A stretch of 60,000 nucleotides of DNA from Liolophura sinensis (GCF_032854445.1 NC_088297.1:19047127-19107126), one strand, 5' to 3'. Counted from the stretch's first letter, positions 23,904-36,003 are shown. The notes: generated from the letters alone by a model not told the origin. Numbers and translations are program-made.

Positions 23904-24178
23904 CACTGGGATGAAAGAGATGAAAACACTGGGATGAAAGAGATGAAAACACTGGGAGGAAATAGATGAAAACACTGGGAGGAAATAAATGAAAACACTG
24001 GGATGAAAGAGATGAAAACACTGGGAGGAAATAGATGAAAACACTGGATGAAAGAGATGAAAACACTGGTAGGAAATAGATGAAAACACTGGGATGAAAG
24101 ATATGAAAACAATGGGAGGAAATAGATGAAAACACTGGGAGGAAATAGATGAAAACACTGGGATGAAAGAGATGAAAA
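23904..24178. repeat. 23-bp minisatellite, 12 units
   Basis: Units of CACTGGGATGAAAGAGATGA+AAA alternating with a CACTGGGAGGAAATAGATGA+AAA version; one unit has 22 bp. On the gene strand each unit reads pyrimidine-rich TTTCATCCCAG|TG or TTTCCTCCCAG|TG, which resembles a 3' splice site. The array lies in the intron upstream of CLK exon 8. It produces several open frames on the minus strand that I regard as artefacts of the period. Confidence 0.97.
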
Positions 24179-24690
24179 CGTATCCCCCATCTCACAATTT
24201 TGTCAATCGGCACTTCTCAGCTAATTAGCTAATTAACTTGTCTGAAATACTCCAAACAGAGAAATTCAAATCCATTAATGTCTGAACATGGAAGGATTTG
24301 GCTCCCTAGCCCTACACTCCCCTTCCCCCAAAACAATTTTTTCACTGGGATATTTTCTACTCATCATGGCATCAACTAGGCAATACAATGACTCAACTAG
24401 GCAATATATAGGGAAAAGAGATGTAAACCAATAAAAAACAATGATATTTTTCACTACAATGACAATTATCAGTTTCACAGGTGGAGGACTTTCAACTCCT
24501 GTCACTGCAGCAAACACCTAGCTTTCTCACATGAGATTTCCTACACTAAAATTAACGATGACCACAGGTTTAGCCAGGGGGGTGTCTCCGTGTCTTTCAG
24601 ACTCCCTATTCTGGCAAAATTAATGTGGGAGAAATAGGGAAAATAGGTGATAATTGGAAATGAGATAAATCTAAGCGGGCAGCAACTTAC

Positions 24691-24820
24691 CTAGTATGAC
24701 TTCAGGAGCCCTGTAATGCCGAGTGGACACAATGGTACTATGATGTTCATGGTCAAACGTGGCCGAACCAAAGTCTATCAGCCTTATATCTGTGTTTAGT
24801 ATATGCCTTTCATCTCTTCT
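24691..24820 (-). CDS. CLK: CLK exon 7 (DFG and activation loop)
   Basis: This 130-nt exon encodes residues 206-248. It starts [20 protein letters not shown] and ends [19 protein letters not shown]221-F222-G223 binds magnesium, and the activation segment [20 protein letters not shown] is nearly invariant in LAMMER kinases. The acceptor is TTTCACACAG|AGAAGA and the donor CTAG|GTAAGT. Confidence 0.98.
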
Positions 24821-25319
24821 CTGTGTGAAACGTAAAACATAACATTGTTATAGTGATGGGGGCATACGTGTCAAAACAATTTGAACAATGAGCAGGAAAT
24901 CAAACTGACTCAATTTAAAATCTACCCAGTGAAATTTGTGAGCCCTGCCATAAAGCTTTGACAATTTCTACAACAAAATTGGAATTCAGAATGTTTTCAT
25001 CCGCACAGTTAACAGATCAGCAAGGCAGAATAGTGATAAAATTTAAAAGAGCACGCAATACCCAGTTGTAAACTAAAACATCAGAATTTATTAACCACTT
25101 GTTAACAAACAAAAAATTCATCAATGATGTAGGAGATCTCCAAATGTATGATGCAATAGGCAAATTCACATATAGGTTATGTTTTGACATGTCAGTTATT
25201 TTTCGTGCACCTTGTGATTAATGTGATATAACTACACCAGTTAAAGTAGGTCCCTCAGTTGGCGACAATGTTCTCCACTTTCATTAATTACACCAACTTC
25301 GTCCAAATGAAAGACTTAC

Positions 25320-25414
25320 TTTTCTAGGATTCCACGTTGAGTCAAAGTCGGAGTTGACAAATAAAATATTTTCGGGCTTCAGATCTGTATGAGTTAGTTG
25401 GTTGTCATGGAGAA
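25320..25414 (-). CDS. CLK: CLK exon 6 (catalytic loop)
   Basis: This 95-nt exon encodes the split F174 and residues 175-205, including [27 protein letters not shown] is the CLK form of the HRDLKxxN catalytic loop, with D184 the catalytic base, K186 and N189. The [12 protein letters not shown] end corresponds to the insert that precedes the DFG exon in CLKs. The acceptor is GCGTTCACAG|TT and the donor AGAAAA|GTAAGT. Confidence 0.98.
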
Positions 25415-25830
25415 CTGTGAACGCATAGAAAAAGGCACCACAAAAATTGAGTACTCTGTTCCAGAAAGTTGATTCTTCAATGCTATGCTCCCCTTTCCCC
25501 AGAGCCCCCACCCCCCTCCCACTTCTGTCTGCCAACTATCACACTATTGACACGGCTCTACTCTGGTTTTACCTCCTATGCTGATGCGTTATCTTTAAAT
25601 CACTGTCCCATTTTGACATACACTGTGGTCTACTTACATTAGAGTTTTTTGAACTGCAAAAACTATCTTGTTTCCACAGCTGCTCTCTCTCCTTTCTTAA
25701 GGAAAAATGGCAATGTGCAATAGATCTGGCCAACAAATCAAATAGACAATGGTGTCTAAACATGCATGAATACATGCATGTTTTATAAAACTTTTAAACT
25801 TTATAAATCAGAAAATCATAAATGACTTAC

Positions 25831-25906
25831 ATTTTACTGCATAGCACAACTGGTATGAGATATGTCGGACCTGTTCTATCGTATATGGGATGTAACTGTT
25901 GTCTTT
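25831..25906 (-). CDS. CLK: CLK exon 5 (alpha-D/E helices)
   Basis: This 76-nt exon encodes residues 149-173 (KDNSYIPYTIEQVRHISYQL then CYAVK) plus one base of F174. It aligns with the CLK stretch that runs from KDNNYLPYP to the QLCQAVKF segment before the catalytic loop. The acceptor is CTTGTTGGCAG|AAAGAC and the donor AAAAT|GTAAGT. Confidence 0.96.
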
Positions 25907-26188
25907 CTGCCAACAAGAAACATTTCAAACATGCTGTTAGGGACATACATGTACAAAATGTGAAACCAGTAAACAGTGTCCAGTCTGTAACAGATTCTTT
26001 GATACTTAAGTATGAATGAATTAAATGAACTAATTTACATACTTGTACATCAGTGGTTGAATAATTGTCTGATTGGGCGGAAATGACAAAGAATGCTTAA
26101 GTGTGAAATTATTTCCAAGAAGGGAATGCAATATAATTTGACCCATCATTTAAAAAACTTCCAATGAATGTTTTTGTACTCCGCTTAC

Positions 26189-26279
26189 CAAGAAATCAAA
26201 GACGCTGAGCCCCAGCATATCAAACACTAGGCACATATGACCATGGTAATCAAACCAGTCTAACATCTGTACACACAAA
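26189..26279 (-). CDS. CLK: CLK exon 4 (hinge region)
   Basis: This 91-nt exon encodes residues 119-148 ([20 protein letters not shown] then [10 protein letters not shown]) and completes Y118. The WFDYHGHMC stretch and the hinge that follows are typical of CLK N-lobes and contact the adenine ring. The acceptor is CACTTTCAG|TTTG. A closer AG (ACAG|ATG) was rejected because it puts a stop in frame. The donor is TTG|GTAAGC, phase 0 out. Confidence 0.97.
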
Positions 26280-26517
26280 CTGAAAGTGAAAGCAGAACGT
26301 CATTTTAACCACATCAACATGCAGTGAAACTGTGTAAATACCAACATGAATAGAAAATCAGTATGTATGAATGGAGAATTATGGTGTTATGCCACATAAG
26401 CAATGAATATGCTACCTCGTGTATTGCTGTGATGCACATGTGCATGTGCAGTATATAGTCCTGTTGCTCACAGCCTTGGATGAAAATGTGAGAAAGGTCA
26501 AATCCAGTGGAACGTAT

Positions 26518-26710
26518 TTCTTCAACCCTTTCACCTGTTTGCAAGGTGTTAATTCAAGCATATTCGGGAGGCATTATTCTGTGCAGGCTGGCAAAATTAT
26601 ACTTTTCTTAAAGCTCTGAAACTGACCGACACAACCAATGTTTTTTTGTCTCCAAAATCATTTGTGTGTAAAGTACACTAAAGTTCCTCTATCACATGCG
26701 AAAAGGTACA
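26518..26710 (-). mobile_element. MITE family A, copy 2 (inverted)
   Basis: The reverse-oriented sequence of copy 1: TTCAACCCTTTCACCTGTTT, GCAAGGTGTTAATTCAAGC, CAACCAATGTTTTTTTGTCT and ACATGCGAAAAGGTA. Confidence 0.88.
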
Positions 26711-27659
26711 TATACTGTAAATCTTCAATCTTATCAACCACTAGCACTTTTGTCAGTGGAATTTATGCATACAATTATTATGAAAATGATCCTAAAAATA
26801 GTGGAACGGGTCAAAGAATCAGGGCATACAAAATTCAACTTGCTCTCTACAGATCTGTTCTTATAAAACCTATCACATGACAACATGACAATTTTATCCT
26901 TATCTGTCAAAAGCTTGAAATCAAATTGTTTAACAGAATAGCCAAGTTAGAATACAAATGTAACATATGAATGTAAATTGATGGAAGGATCATGGAGAAA
27001 AAGACACTGACCAAAACCAACAAGTTAGGCAGTCGTGTGAAGCTAAGCTGAAGCTAAAGCTACGCTACAAATTCCTCGACCAAAAACCTACATGGCACAA
27101 GCAAGAATTTCCGCTCACACAAGTTAGTTTCTATGGCAACTTAAGTAAAAATAACTTCACTTACAAGTACCTGCTTAAAAAGAAGTCAGCACATTTATTT
27201 TTAAGCTTTGACTTCCACTGTGCTATCTTAGCCTTGGAGTTTTTGGGCATTTTCTTTCTTTTACATCCAAGATCACATCCCCCACCCTCCAACACGAGAT
27301 CCACTTCCCATCAAATAACATTCCAACGTAACAGAGCCTTCACACAGAGTTCTCTGATTTAATGTGAATCTGTATATCATATACTCCAGGTACATTTCAT
27401 TGCGGCACATGGACAAACAAGGCTTACATGTACGTATAATTCTGACAAGATTCCACTGACTTCATCGTAACATTCATTTGTGTGGGAAAGTGAAATAAAC
27501 CATGCTTTTGAACTCTGACCTTGTCGTCAGAGGTGTGAAGGGACAAGTGTAAGCTGGATTCTTACGGCCTCCATCGGTTAGGAGACAAATCAACTGTTAT
27601 AATAACACTGTTTTTCATTGCTGATCTTACAGAAAAATTTCTACAGTCATCTAAATAAA

Positions 27660-27790
27660 TCTACTTATTTCATTGGTGTTTTATGCCGCACTCAGAGAAT
27701 ATGTCACTTATACGACGGCAGCCACTTTTGCGGTGGGAGGAAACCAAGCAGTGGTTGGGGGAAACCCGCTCTGTGATGTGTACAAGACGT
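27660..27790 (-). mobile_element. SINE family 1, copy 4, truncated
   Basis: Only the tail and core are left (TTATTTCATTGGTGTTTTAT, then ACTTATACGACGGCAGCC, then GTGGGAGGAAACC). The truncated end is about 20-35 nt from the donor of CLK exon 3 at 27810, so the insertion or deletion brought repeat sequence right up to a splice site. Confidence 0.88.
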
Positions 27791-27810
27791 GTACATGTAT
27801 GTGTACTTAC

Positions 27811-27927
27811 TACTGGCCATCTGGATCTTTTTCCTTGATCTTTTCCAACACATTGATCTCCAACTTTGCAGCTTCTCTGTACTTTTCCACATTTTTAATA
27901 ATTTTTAATGCTACCTTATCTCCATTC
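27811..27927 (-). CDS. CLK: CLK exon 3 (VALK lysine and alpha-C helix)
   Basis: This 117-nt exon encodes model residues 80-117 and completes K79. It contains [18 protein letters not shown] and [17 protein letters not shown]87 is the ATP-anchoring lysine and E102 the alpha-C glutamate that pairs with it. The acceptor is TTGTTTCAG|GAATGG and the donor CCAGTA|GTAAGT. An 8-kb intron separates it from exon 2. A truncated SINE ends only about 20-35 nt past the donor, inside the following intron. Confidence 0.97.
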
Positions 27928-28989
27928 CTGAAACAAAACACAAAACATAGGCTCATGAAAAATAATTTCGATTGCAAAACATTAATCAAAAAAAAAAAAA
28001 AAAAAAAAAAATTCTGCAAATTTATGAAATAATAAAAGCATACCAGTAAACTCAGGACTTTGGTTGAACACTGAGTGGTACAAAAATAAATAAAATCTTG
28101 TACTTTATGTACGTGTACTCGATTTTCACACCTTAACATTTTTTGAGGGGAACTGGTTTTTTTTTTTTATAGATATTTTTCATTCAGACACAGAAGACAC
28201 ACAAACAATTTTTCTGACATTAAAAAAATAGCGAAAATCTCTTGTGAGTGTACTTTTTTTGATTTAGTCAACTTTGTCGATGTTATCACAGCATAAAACA
28301 ATACATCAGTCAGAGAACGATTCTGTTTCCTTGTTGGGGACTGTTCTCAAGGCTGATCTATTTTTATGTGCTGCCTAAGTGGAATACCATGCTGAAGACA
28401 CTCCATCACAGCATATGGATACTGTATGGATATGTGTGTAAACTATGATACTGGCACCCACTAACCTTCAGTACATGTATATAGTGGCCCAACCCACGCG
28501 GGCCTTATGTGTTCTAAACGGACGGCCACCACAAGCTATTTACGCTGTAACAAGAGAATTCAGCGAGCATTTCCTTCAGAAACAAGCTTGGGGGCCCTGC
28601 CCTCTCCAACAAAACAGTCCCAGCATGCTTGGAAATGGACCAAGTCTTTGATAGATCAACATGTGTGTAAACACCTCTACTGCTCTTCTTAATGATACAC
28701 CGGAATGTACTGTGAGATGCCTCAGGGATTTCATACAGCCCATTGGACTAACTCTCCAAGCCATTTCTTGAGACAACTGACCCCCCAAAAAAGCACCTGT
28801 TAGCAACTTCAGGAAAGATGATTTACAGGTCTCTTAATGAATAAAATGCTTGTTTTAAAGTTTCACCATGGGTATTACAAAAGTGATGAAGTTGTTGAAA
28901 TACAACCATATCTTAGCCGTAAATAATCAAGTTTTTTCAATGTCCTGAGTATTTCAGGAGAGTCTCACTACAAATTTTCAACCTCTACC

Positions 28990-29205
28990 CTAATTCTTCA
29001 CTTTTTTGCTGGTGAAAGAACAATTTTCAGTGGAATTTATGCGCATTTTTTCTGATTTCGGAGACAAAACTACATTGGTTGGACTGGCCATCTTCAGGGC
29101 TTCACAAAAAGTATAATTTTATCACTCAACACAGAACAATGCCTTCAGAATAGGCTTGAATAAACACCTTGCAAACAGGCGAAAAGGTTGAAAAATTACA
29201 GTAAT
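28990..29205 (+). mobile_element. MITE family A, copy 3
   Basis: Left end TAATTCTTCACTTTTTTGC, inner GGAGACAAAACTACATTGGT, GCTTCACAAAAAGTATAATT and GGCTTGAATAAACACCTTGC, right end GGCGAAAAGGTTGAAAAATT. Confidence 0.9.
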
Positions 29206-29582
29206 ACTAAATTTCCACAGAATAACAATATCTAAACATGTTTTTTATTTTTTTTTTTATTTTTTTATTTTCCACTGCAAGTTTAGGATCATTATGCAGA
29301 TACCAAACAACAAAGCACGCTTAAACCACCGTCTTCTGACAGGTACCAACAACCACTACCAAGAAAGGTTATCCATAATTAATGGATCAAGCACCTGGGC
29401 CTGTATGTTCCAACTGCTTTAAGGCATAATACAAGATAATTGCATTGGATAAAAATTTAAATATAAAATATGCCATAATACCACTATTAAGCTAACACAC
29501 TTTGGAACAACTGGGCCTTGTAGATTCACTTTATAATACTTTGCCTAAAAAATAAAAGACTTCATTTTAGCATATTCCTTAA

Positions 29583-29847
29583 TATTTATTTACTTGATTA
29601 GTGTTTTACACCGTACACAAGAATATTTCACTTATACACCGGCAGCTAGCATTACGGTGGGAGGGGAAACCGAGCAGAACCTTGGGAAACTCACGACCAT
29701 CCACAGGTTGTTGGAGGACCTTCCCACGCACGGCCGCAAAGGAAGCCAGCATGAGCTGGACTTGAACTCACAGCGACTGCATTGCTGAGAGGCTCCTGGT
29801 TTATTACGCTGCGCTAGCGCAATTACCAACTGAGCCATGGAGGCCCC
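29583..29847 (-). mobile_element. SINE family 1, copy 5, full length
   Basis: A complete copy with tRNA-like head (minus strand GGGGCCTCCATGGCTCAGTT, B-box-like GTGAGTTCAAGTCC), core and AT tail. It is flanked by TCCTTAA at 29576-29582 and 29848-29854. Confidence 0.95.
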
Positions 29848-30038
29848 TCCTTAACAAATCGTATTACTAAAACAATGGTGGATCTAACAAATGACTACAG
29901 CTGATGAAAGTACTTATAAAATATGAAGACACCCTCAATTTTCATGTATTTGGAGAAAAAATGTGCGTCAGTTAATGAGAGATCACTGCATATCTGCTAA
30001 CACATGTATGGCATGAACATTTAAATGCAAACAGGTCA

Positions 30039-30100
30039 AGATAAATCCATGCACATGAAGATAAATCCATGCACATGAAGATAAATCCATGCACATGAAG
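30039..30100. repeat. 20-bp tandem repeat, 3 units
   Basis: GATAAATCCATGCACATGAA repeated three times, with little divergence. Confidence 0.95.
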
Positions 30101-30406
30101 ACGAAGGTGCCACTAAACAAAGCACACCAGATGGCTCTTATCGTTGCACGTGTATCCAAACATTTGTCAGCTAAGATACATGAATTTCAGAATATGTGGC
30201 AATATCATGATGATTTGATTGCTCGGATAAAGAAAACATGAAAGACATGATTTCTATTAGGAAGACTTGTAAAATTTATATATCAACGGCTTCTCAAGTT
30301 TAGCTGAATTCACAACAATCAAAAACTGAATGCCAAATAGTAAATTGTCACTTGACTATCTTTTTATAAGAGAAATCATTTCAATGGACAAAACGAAGCC
30401 CTGCAT

Positions 30407-30755
30407 AGAGAGAGTGAGTGAGCTTTTGGGGTTTAACATTGTACTTAACAATTTTTCAGTCATATGATAACAAAGAAGTCCTTAGAGTGCAGGTAATGTG
30501 CCCCCTTGTTGTAGGATGGATTTCTACCACTCTTTTACCTCATCCTCCTTCAATGAGACGACTTACTGAAGGCAAGTAAACTGCCCCACCTGAGCCATTA
30601 TGCTGATACGTTGCACTATCCCCTAAATGCTGAACACAAAGCGAGGAATTTACAACTTCCTCTTTTAAGGTCTTACGTGTGACCCGACCCAGGATTGACC
30701 CTGGATCTACCACCTCTCAAAGTGGACACTCTACCAACTGTGCTATCGGGGCCCT
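30407..30755 (-). mobile_element. SINE family 2, copy 1 (tRNA-derived, longest copy)
   Basis: On the minus strand it starts GGGCCCCGATAGCACAGTTG with a tRNA A box (TAGCACAGTTGGTAG) and a B-box-like GGTCAATCC. The unrelated body contains TTAAGTACAATGTTAAACCC, and it ends in a (CTCA)n-like tail (GTGAGTGAG on plus). It is a different family from SINE family 1. Confidence 0.88.
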
Positions 30756-32939
30756 GGCATACAGCGTAATTGTGCATATACTTTTGACAGCGGGCTGTCC
30801 AGCACTTGATCTGTAACGTATACTCCAACCCGTCAATTGACAATACATGTACAACGTATCAATTACCAAAAAAGCCATCTTGATCGCAATACACCTGCAT
30901 TGCTTCTAGGCTCAAAGAACCAAAAAGACAAAGGCTGTTCCAATACTAATTAGAAGGAACATTATTTACAGTGGGTTTACACATGAGTCAGAGTATGTGC
31001 AAAGAATTCCACGCAAGTGTCATTTTGGAACTTGGCCAAGGACAGAAAACTGTGCAAAATTGAAGTCAGAATGCGGAGAGAAAAAAAAATTCCCAAAACA
31101 TTCTTACTGCTTAGAGAAATAAGTAGACGTTCTACTCATCCTTGAGTTGTTTCTCAGCCATGATTTACTAATGCCATGAAAGAAAATGGGTGTCTGGTCT
31201 GCAAAAGGGGGAATGATGAGACTGAGGCATGGCACAAGCCACGGTACGCAAATACTCCTCCAGAAATACTAGTGTGGCATTTTACCTGAACCCAGCTCAA
31301 TACCTTGGTCTGTGATAATGCTCAAGGCACGAGGGATGTGGCGGAACTGACATTTGGATACATTAATAAAACACAAGCAGAGTGAAATAGGAGAAAAACT
31401 GCTGATGATAGCAGGTGCCATTGTATGATTAGCAAATAGCCATACTGTTCAGTAAGAGGGGATATTTTAGGCATTTTATTACAAAAATCTGACCATATTT
31501 ATGAAATGCTTTCTTCTTTACCAGATAGATAAGGTACAAAGATGACCTAATTTACCAGTACAATACTGACTGACTATTTCATCTACTGTACATGATGCTA
31601 AAACTAAAATTTCGCCTGCTGGGTATGATACCAAATTGAAACACACCTGAACAAACAACCACCAATTCAAAACATGTTACTTTGAAGCATCAGGCGTTAG
31701 AATGTTTTTTCCAGCAAAAAACCTATTAGGGCTAATTTTCAAAATGTCTGACAGACACTTCCAAATTAAACCCTTTTTGAGAAGGATATATACAATGAAA
31801 GGCACCTACAGTTAACACTGTCAGCAAAAATCCAAAAACTGTATCAGAAGCACTGAAAAATACATAAGAGCTCTTTCAGTATAGCTTCAAGCATAATACG
31901 GGTATCTAGCCAATTGTTCAATATAAAGGAGAGCATTAAACAGTGCTACTTGTGACACAGTACAGAGTAGCATATTTGGAGCTTTACGTGCAAAGCAGAC
32001 TATTACAACAGCCCCATAACGTAAGGTGTGGGTCTACCATGTTCTGGGCATGGGTGAGACTGACTGTAGCCCTAACACTGATAAGCAGACCCCTGACTCA
32101 GACGGACTGACATACTATATGATGTGCAGTATAAATAACTGCCCGATCCTATGCATTCCTCTACCCCATCTGCTAGCAGTTACAGTCCTCCTACCTCCTA
32201 ACCCCCTCACCCACCCCCCACCTCACTCCAGTCTCCTTCACACACCTTTCCAGAGATTTATTCCCCCCACCGAGACTTTCACATATCCAACATGACCCAG
32301 CACCTACATGTCCCTCTGCACTCAATTACATGTACCTGTACAACAGCTCATGACGGTATATGTAGACTGAGTGTCCAGAAATATATATATATTTTTTTTT
32401 GTTTTTTCAGTAAGAATTAAGATGACATGTACATGAAATGAAATATACTGTATTTCACCTAAAGTTTAACAGTTTTGAAAATGACAGGTTCTGCTTGATT
32501 CATTCATCTTACAGGGCAACATAAAAAAGGTTTTTGTGAAGTCAGGTTTAATTTCAGAAAAGCGAAAGTCTAAGCATCAAAAGTATCACTTTATGGCCTA
32601 AATATGCTTCTGAAAGTGCATTTTTACAGGCGACGAGGCCAAACTTCGGGTGACATATAGTTATTAGCTTCAGGAAATAAAATGATTATGTGTTATGTGG
32701 GTCAACATTAAAAGTTTCAAAGAAATTATAGCAGTCTGGTCAGACAAATCAAAGCCTAACAAGATATAAGGAGATAAGGAAACCGACAAAATGAGACACC
32801 TTAACTTCAATATCTGGGTACATGTATGTGTAAATCTATGCAGATAAGAGAGGGCATAAACAAATTGTCTGAATGACTGATTATGGCTTAATACCACTTC
32901 GGTAATACTTCAGCCATACCGTCGTGATCAAATTGTCTG

Positions 32940-33163
32940 AAATTACAGTAATACTTCAATCTTTTTGAAAGTTTGCAAGCTGTGCATTCAAGAATATCCA
33001 GAAGGTATTATTCTGTGTTGACCAATAAAATTATACTTTTTGTGAAGTCCTGAAACTGGCCAATACAAGCAATGTAGTTTTGTCTCAAAAATCACATCAA
33101 AAATGTGCATAAATTGCACTGAAAGTTGCTCTTTCATATGCCAAAATGTTAAGGAATTACGGT
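32940..33163 (-). mobile_element. MITE family A, copy 4 (inverted)
   Basis: Reverse orientation: AATTACAGTAATACTTCAAT, AAATTATACTTTTTGTGAAG, AGCAATGTAGTTTTGTCTC and CATAAATTGCACTGAAAGTT. Confidence 0.88.
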
Positions 33164-34597
33164 ACACGTAAAAGGTCAGTGTACGTGCATTTACAATGTA
33201 TACATTTGAGTTAACTACCATACATATGAATTCCAATAACCCTTCACTAGTTCATTAATGCCGCTTTTCACTAATAATAACATACATTTTAAGTCATTTT
33301 GCTCAAACAGTAATCTTGCCATGATATAGCTGAAATATTGCCAATGTGGCACTAAGCCATAATCACTCATTCAAACAGTGATCTGATTCCAAAAAGGTAA
33401 TTGCAAAGACATGAGAAAAATGGAAAAACCTGAGTATGAATACTGCTATAATCCTATCATTCAACCTTTACACAATTTGCAGACTTTGGCATACAATGCA
33501 CTTGTTTTTTTACAAAGAAATTTGTTAAAAAAATGTAAAAAAATAAACACACACACAACACAACAACTACTGAACCCTTATATATACTGAGAAATTTCTT
33601 TCATAAAAGCAACCATGGAATTGATCAAACTTCACGAACACACGATTTTTCATGGATCAAAATTGAAACTCGTCTTTGAAATCGTGGGAAAAACAGGTGC
33701 TGGAAACCTATGGTATTAATCTAGTAAATATGACCAAGAACAAGTTCACAGGAACTTGTAAAATACATGTATTTTCCCTTCCTATCACCTGGCGTTAATC
33801 CAGGCCTATCTACGTCACCACTGATTCTGTGAGTCTATTTCCGTCACACCTGAACCTCTAATACTAATACCCCCGCACACCCTCTACGTCGTCTCCTACA
33901 AAACCCACGCACAAAACCTGCGCACATTTCAACTGCTATTTGTCAACAACAACAACCACCCGAGCCAATTAGCCTTCCCTAATTACTGTCCACACTGACT
34001 GGTGAAAAGGGGGTCTGGGATATACTAACTTAGACTTTAGTGTACAGAACCATTAAATCCACATCGCATAAAAGCCTCTCTTGTTCATCTCTAAACAATG
34101 AAAACACTGATAGGGCACTCCTATATCCAAGAATGTACTGCTATATGTGCATGTAAATGTGCATGCAGATATCTGCTTCAAGATGATGTAAACACACATG
34201 TATATTCGCACATATCTTAATGTACACAAAGAGTAGGTTACTGAGGACACTCTGAAATAAACCTGATTGCTTGTTAAACAACTGAAAGCACACACTGTAC
34301 ATGTTGAGCACCAATCAAAAAAATAAATAAAATGTGCACTAAAGTAGGTAAAAGTGTCAAAGCTTAATTTGTCAAATACTTTTGATCGAAAACTACAAAT
34401 CTAAAGTTCGACGCTAGAACTTGAGCATATTGGTGTTTCCTTCATAGTACAGTTGGCTAAACAGATTGTACTTTGAAGAGAGTATAGTCAACTTTTTCCA
34501 CGATGAAATACTGTGGTTTACTGACAGAGTGCTCCTATTCCATGACAGAACACCATCATTCCATGACTGAATACGGCTGTTCTATGTTAGAACACCA

Positions 34598-35806
34598 TCA
34601 TTCTATGACAGAATATGGCAAATCTGCAATGCAATACTGAGCATTGTTCCATGGCAGAATAATACCATAACTGAATACTGAAAACCTCTGATTGAATACT
34701 GCAAATTCATGATGGAATACTGATGTTCCTTGGAAGGACAATACCATTCTATGCTTGAATATTGCAAATTCATGATGGAATACTGATGTTCCTTGAAAAG
34801 AAAATACCATTCTACGACAGAACACCGCAACTCCATGATGGAATACTGATGTTCCTTGAAAGGGAAATACCATTTTATGCTTGAATACTGCAATTCCATG
34901 ATGGAATACTGATGTTCCTTGAAAGGGCAATACCACTCTATGATTGAATACTGCAATTCCATGATGGAATACTGATGTTCCTTGAAAGGACAATACCTTC
35001 AATCTATGATTGAATACTGCCATTCCATGATGGAATACTGATGTTCCTTGAAAGGACAATACCATTCTATGATTGAATACTGCAAATTCATGATGGAATA
35101 CTGATGTTCCTTGAAAGGACAATCCCATTCTATGATTGAGTACTGCAAATTCATGATGGAATGCTGATGTTCCTTGAAAGGACAATACCACTCTATGATT
35201 GAATACTGCAATTCCATGATGGAATACTGATGTTCCTTGAAAGGACAATACCATTCTATGATTGAATACTGCAATTCCATGATGGAATACTGATGTTCCT
35301 TGAAAGGATAATACCACTCTATGATTGAATACTGCAATTCCATGATGGAATACTGATGTTCCTTGAAAGGACAATACCATTCTATGACTGAATACTGCAA
35401 ATTCATGATGGAATGCTGATGTTCCTTGAAAAGAAAATACCATTCTATGATTGAATACTGCAAATTCATGATGGAATACTGATGTTCTTTGAAAGGACAA
35501 TACCATTCTATGATTGAATACTGCAATTCCATGATGGAATACTGATGTTCCTTGAAAGGACAATACCATTCTATGCTTGAATACTGCAAATTCATGATGG
35601 AATGCTGATGTTCCTTCAAAGGACAATACCATTCTATGCTTGAATACTGCAAATTCGTGATGGAATACTGATGTTCCTTGAAAGGACAATACCATTCTAT
35701 GCTTGAATACTGCAATTCCGCAATGACCAATTCCAAAGCTGGTTGCCTGTGGTTGTAAACTGATCCCTACATATTCACCCTTTAATCCTGTCCAACAACA
35801 AGCCAT
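34598..35806 (-). other. open frame through the 63-bp minisatellite (doubtful gene)
   Basis: An uninterrupted frame of 402 codons, mostly 21-residue repeats with F, H and V in fixed places, preceded by about 28 non-repeat residues. It lacks a recognisable domain, and the other frame is equally open over much of the array, which argues that the openness follows from the period. I do not call it a gene. Confidence 0.15.
34645..35713. repeat. 63-bp minisatellite, about 17 units
   Basis: Unit: GAATACTGATGTTCCTTGAA AGGACAATACCATTCTATGA TTGAATACTGCAATTCCATG ATG. Units differ by scattered substitutions; one carries a 3-nt insertion. As 63 is a multiple of three and the unit has no stop in two minus-strand frames, it yields frames of 402 and 245 codons with 21-residue repeats (FQGTSVFHHGIAVFNHRMVL). 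It lies in the 8-kb intron between exons 2 and 3. Confidence 0.95.
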
Positions 35807-36003
35807 AGAATTTGAGGCATGCTATCACACCCAAACTCCTGACCCAGAACGGAAACAAAAGTCTAGGTGTGCTGGTAAGACGTACCTGACAAATTCAACA
35901 TTCTGGGAGAATGAAGTGTCATTTGCAAAGGGGTGTGATAATCACACAGAGGGTCAAAAACAAAGATGAAGGTCTGCAGTATGTATTTGATTCTAGCACT
36001 TAC

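Larger units (their letters stand above)
27928..36003 (-). other. 8.1-kb CLK intron between exons 2 and 3
   Basis: Holds MITE family A copies 3 and 4, SINE family 1 copy 5, SINE family 2 copy 1, a 20-bp tandem repeat and the 63-bp minisatellite. No exon with CLK residues was found in it, and exon 2 joins exon 3 in phase. Confidence 0.85.

Noticed and set aside
23904-24178. CRISPR array.
   Set aside because: Units are contiguous without unique spacers, in an intron of a eukaryotic gene. The 30-bp array at 46.4 kb and the 63-bp array at 34.6 kb were rejected for the same reason.
23802-24213. Three overlapping minus-strand frames of 114-119 codons with FHLFPPSVFIS repeats.
   Set aside because: All arise from the 23-bp minisatellite in an intron; the period makes all three frames open.
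34598-35806. 402-codon open frame as a repeat-protein gene.
   Set aside because: It is a 63-bp minisatellite; a second frame is also open and no domain, signal peptide or splice context is seen.
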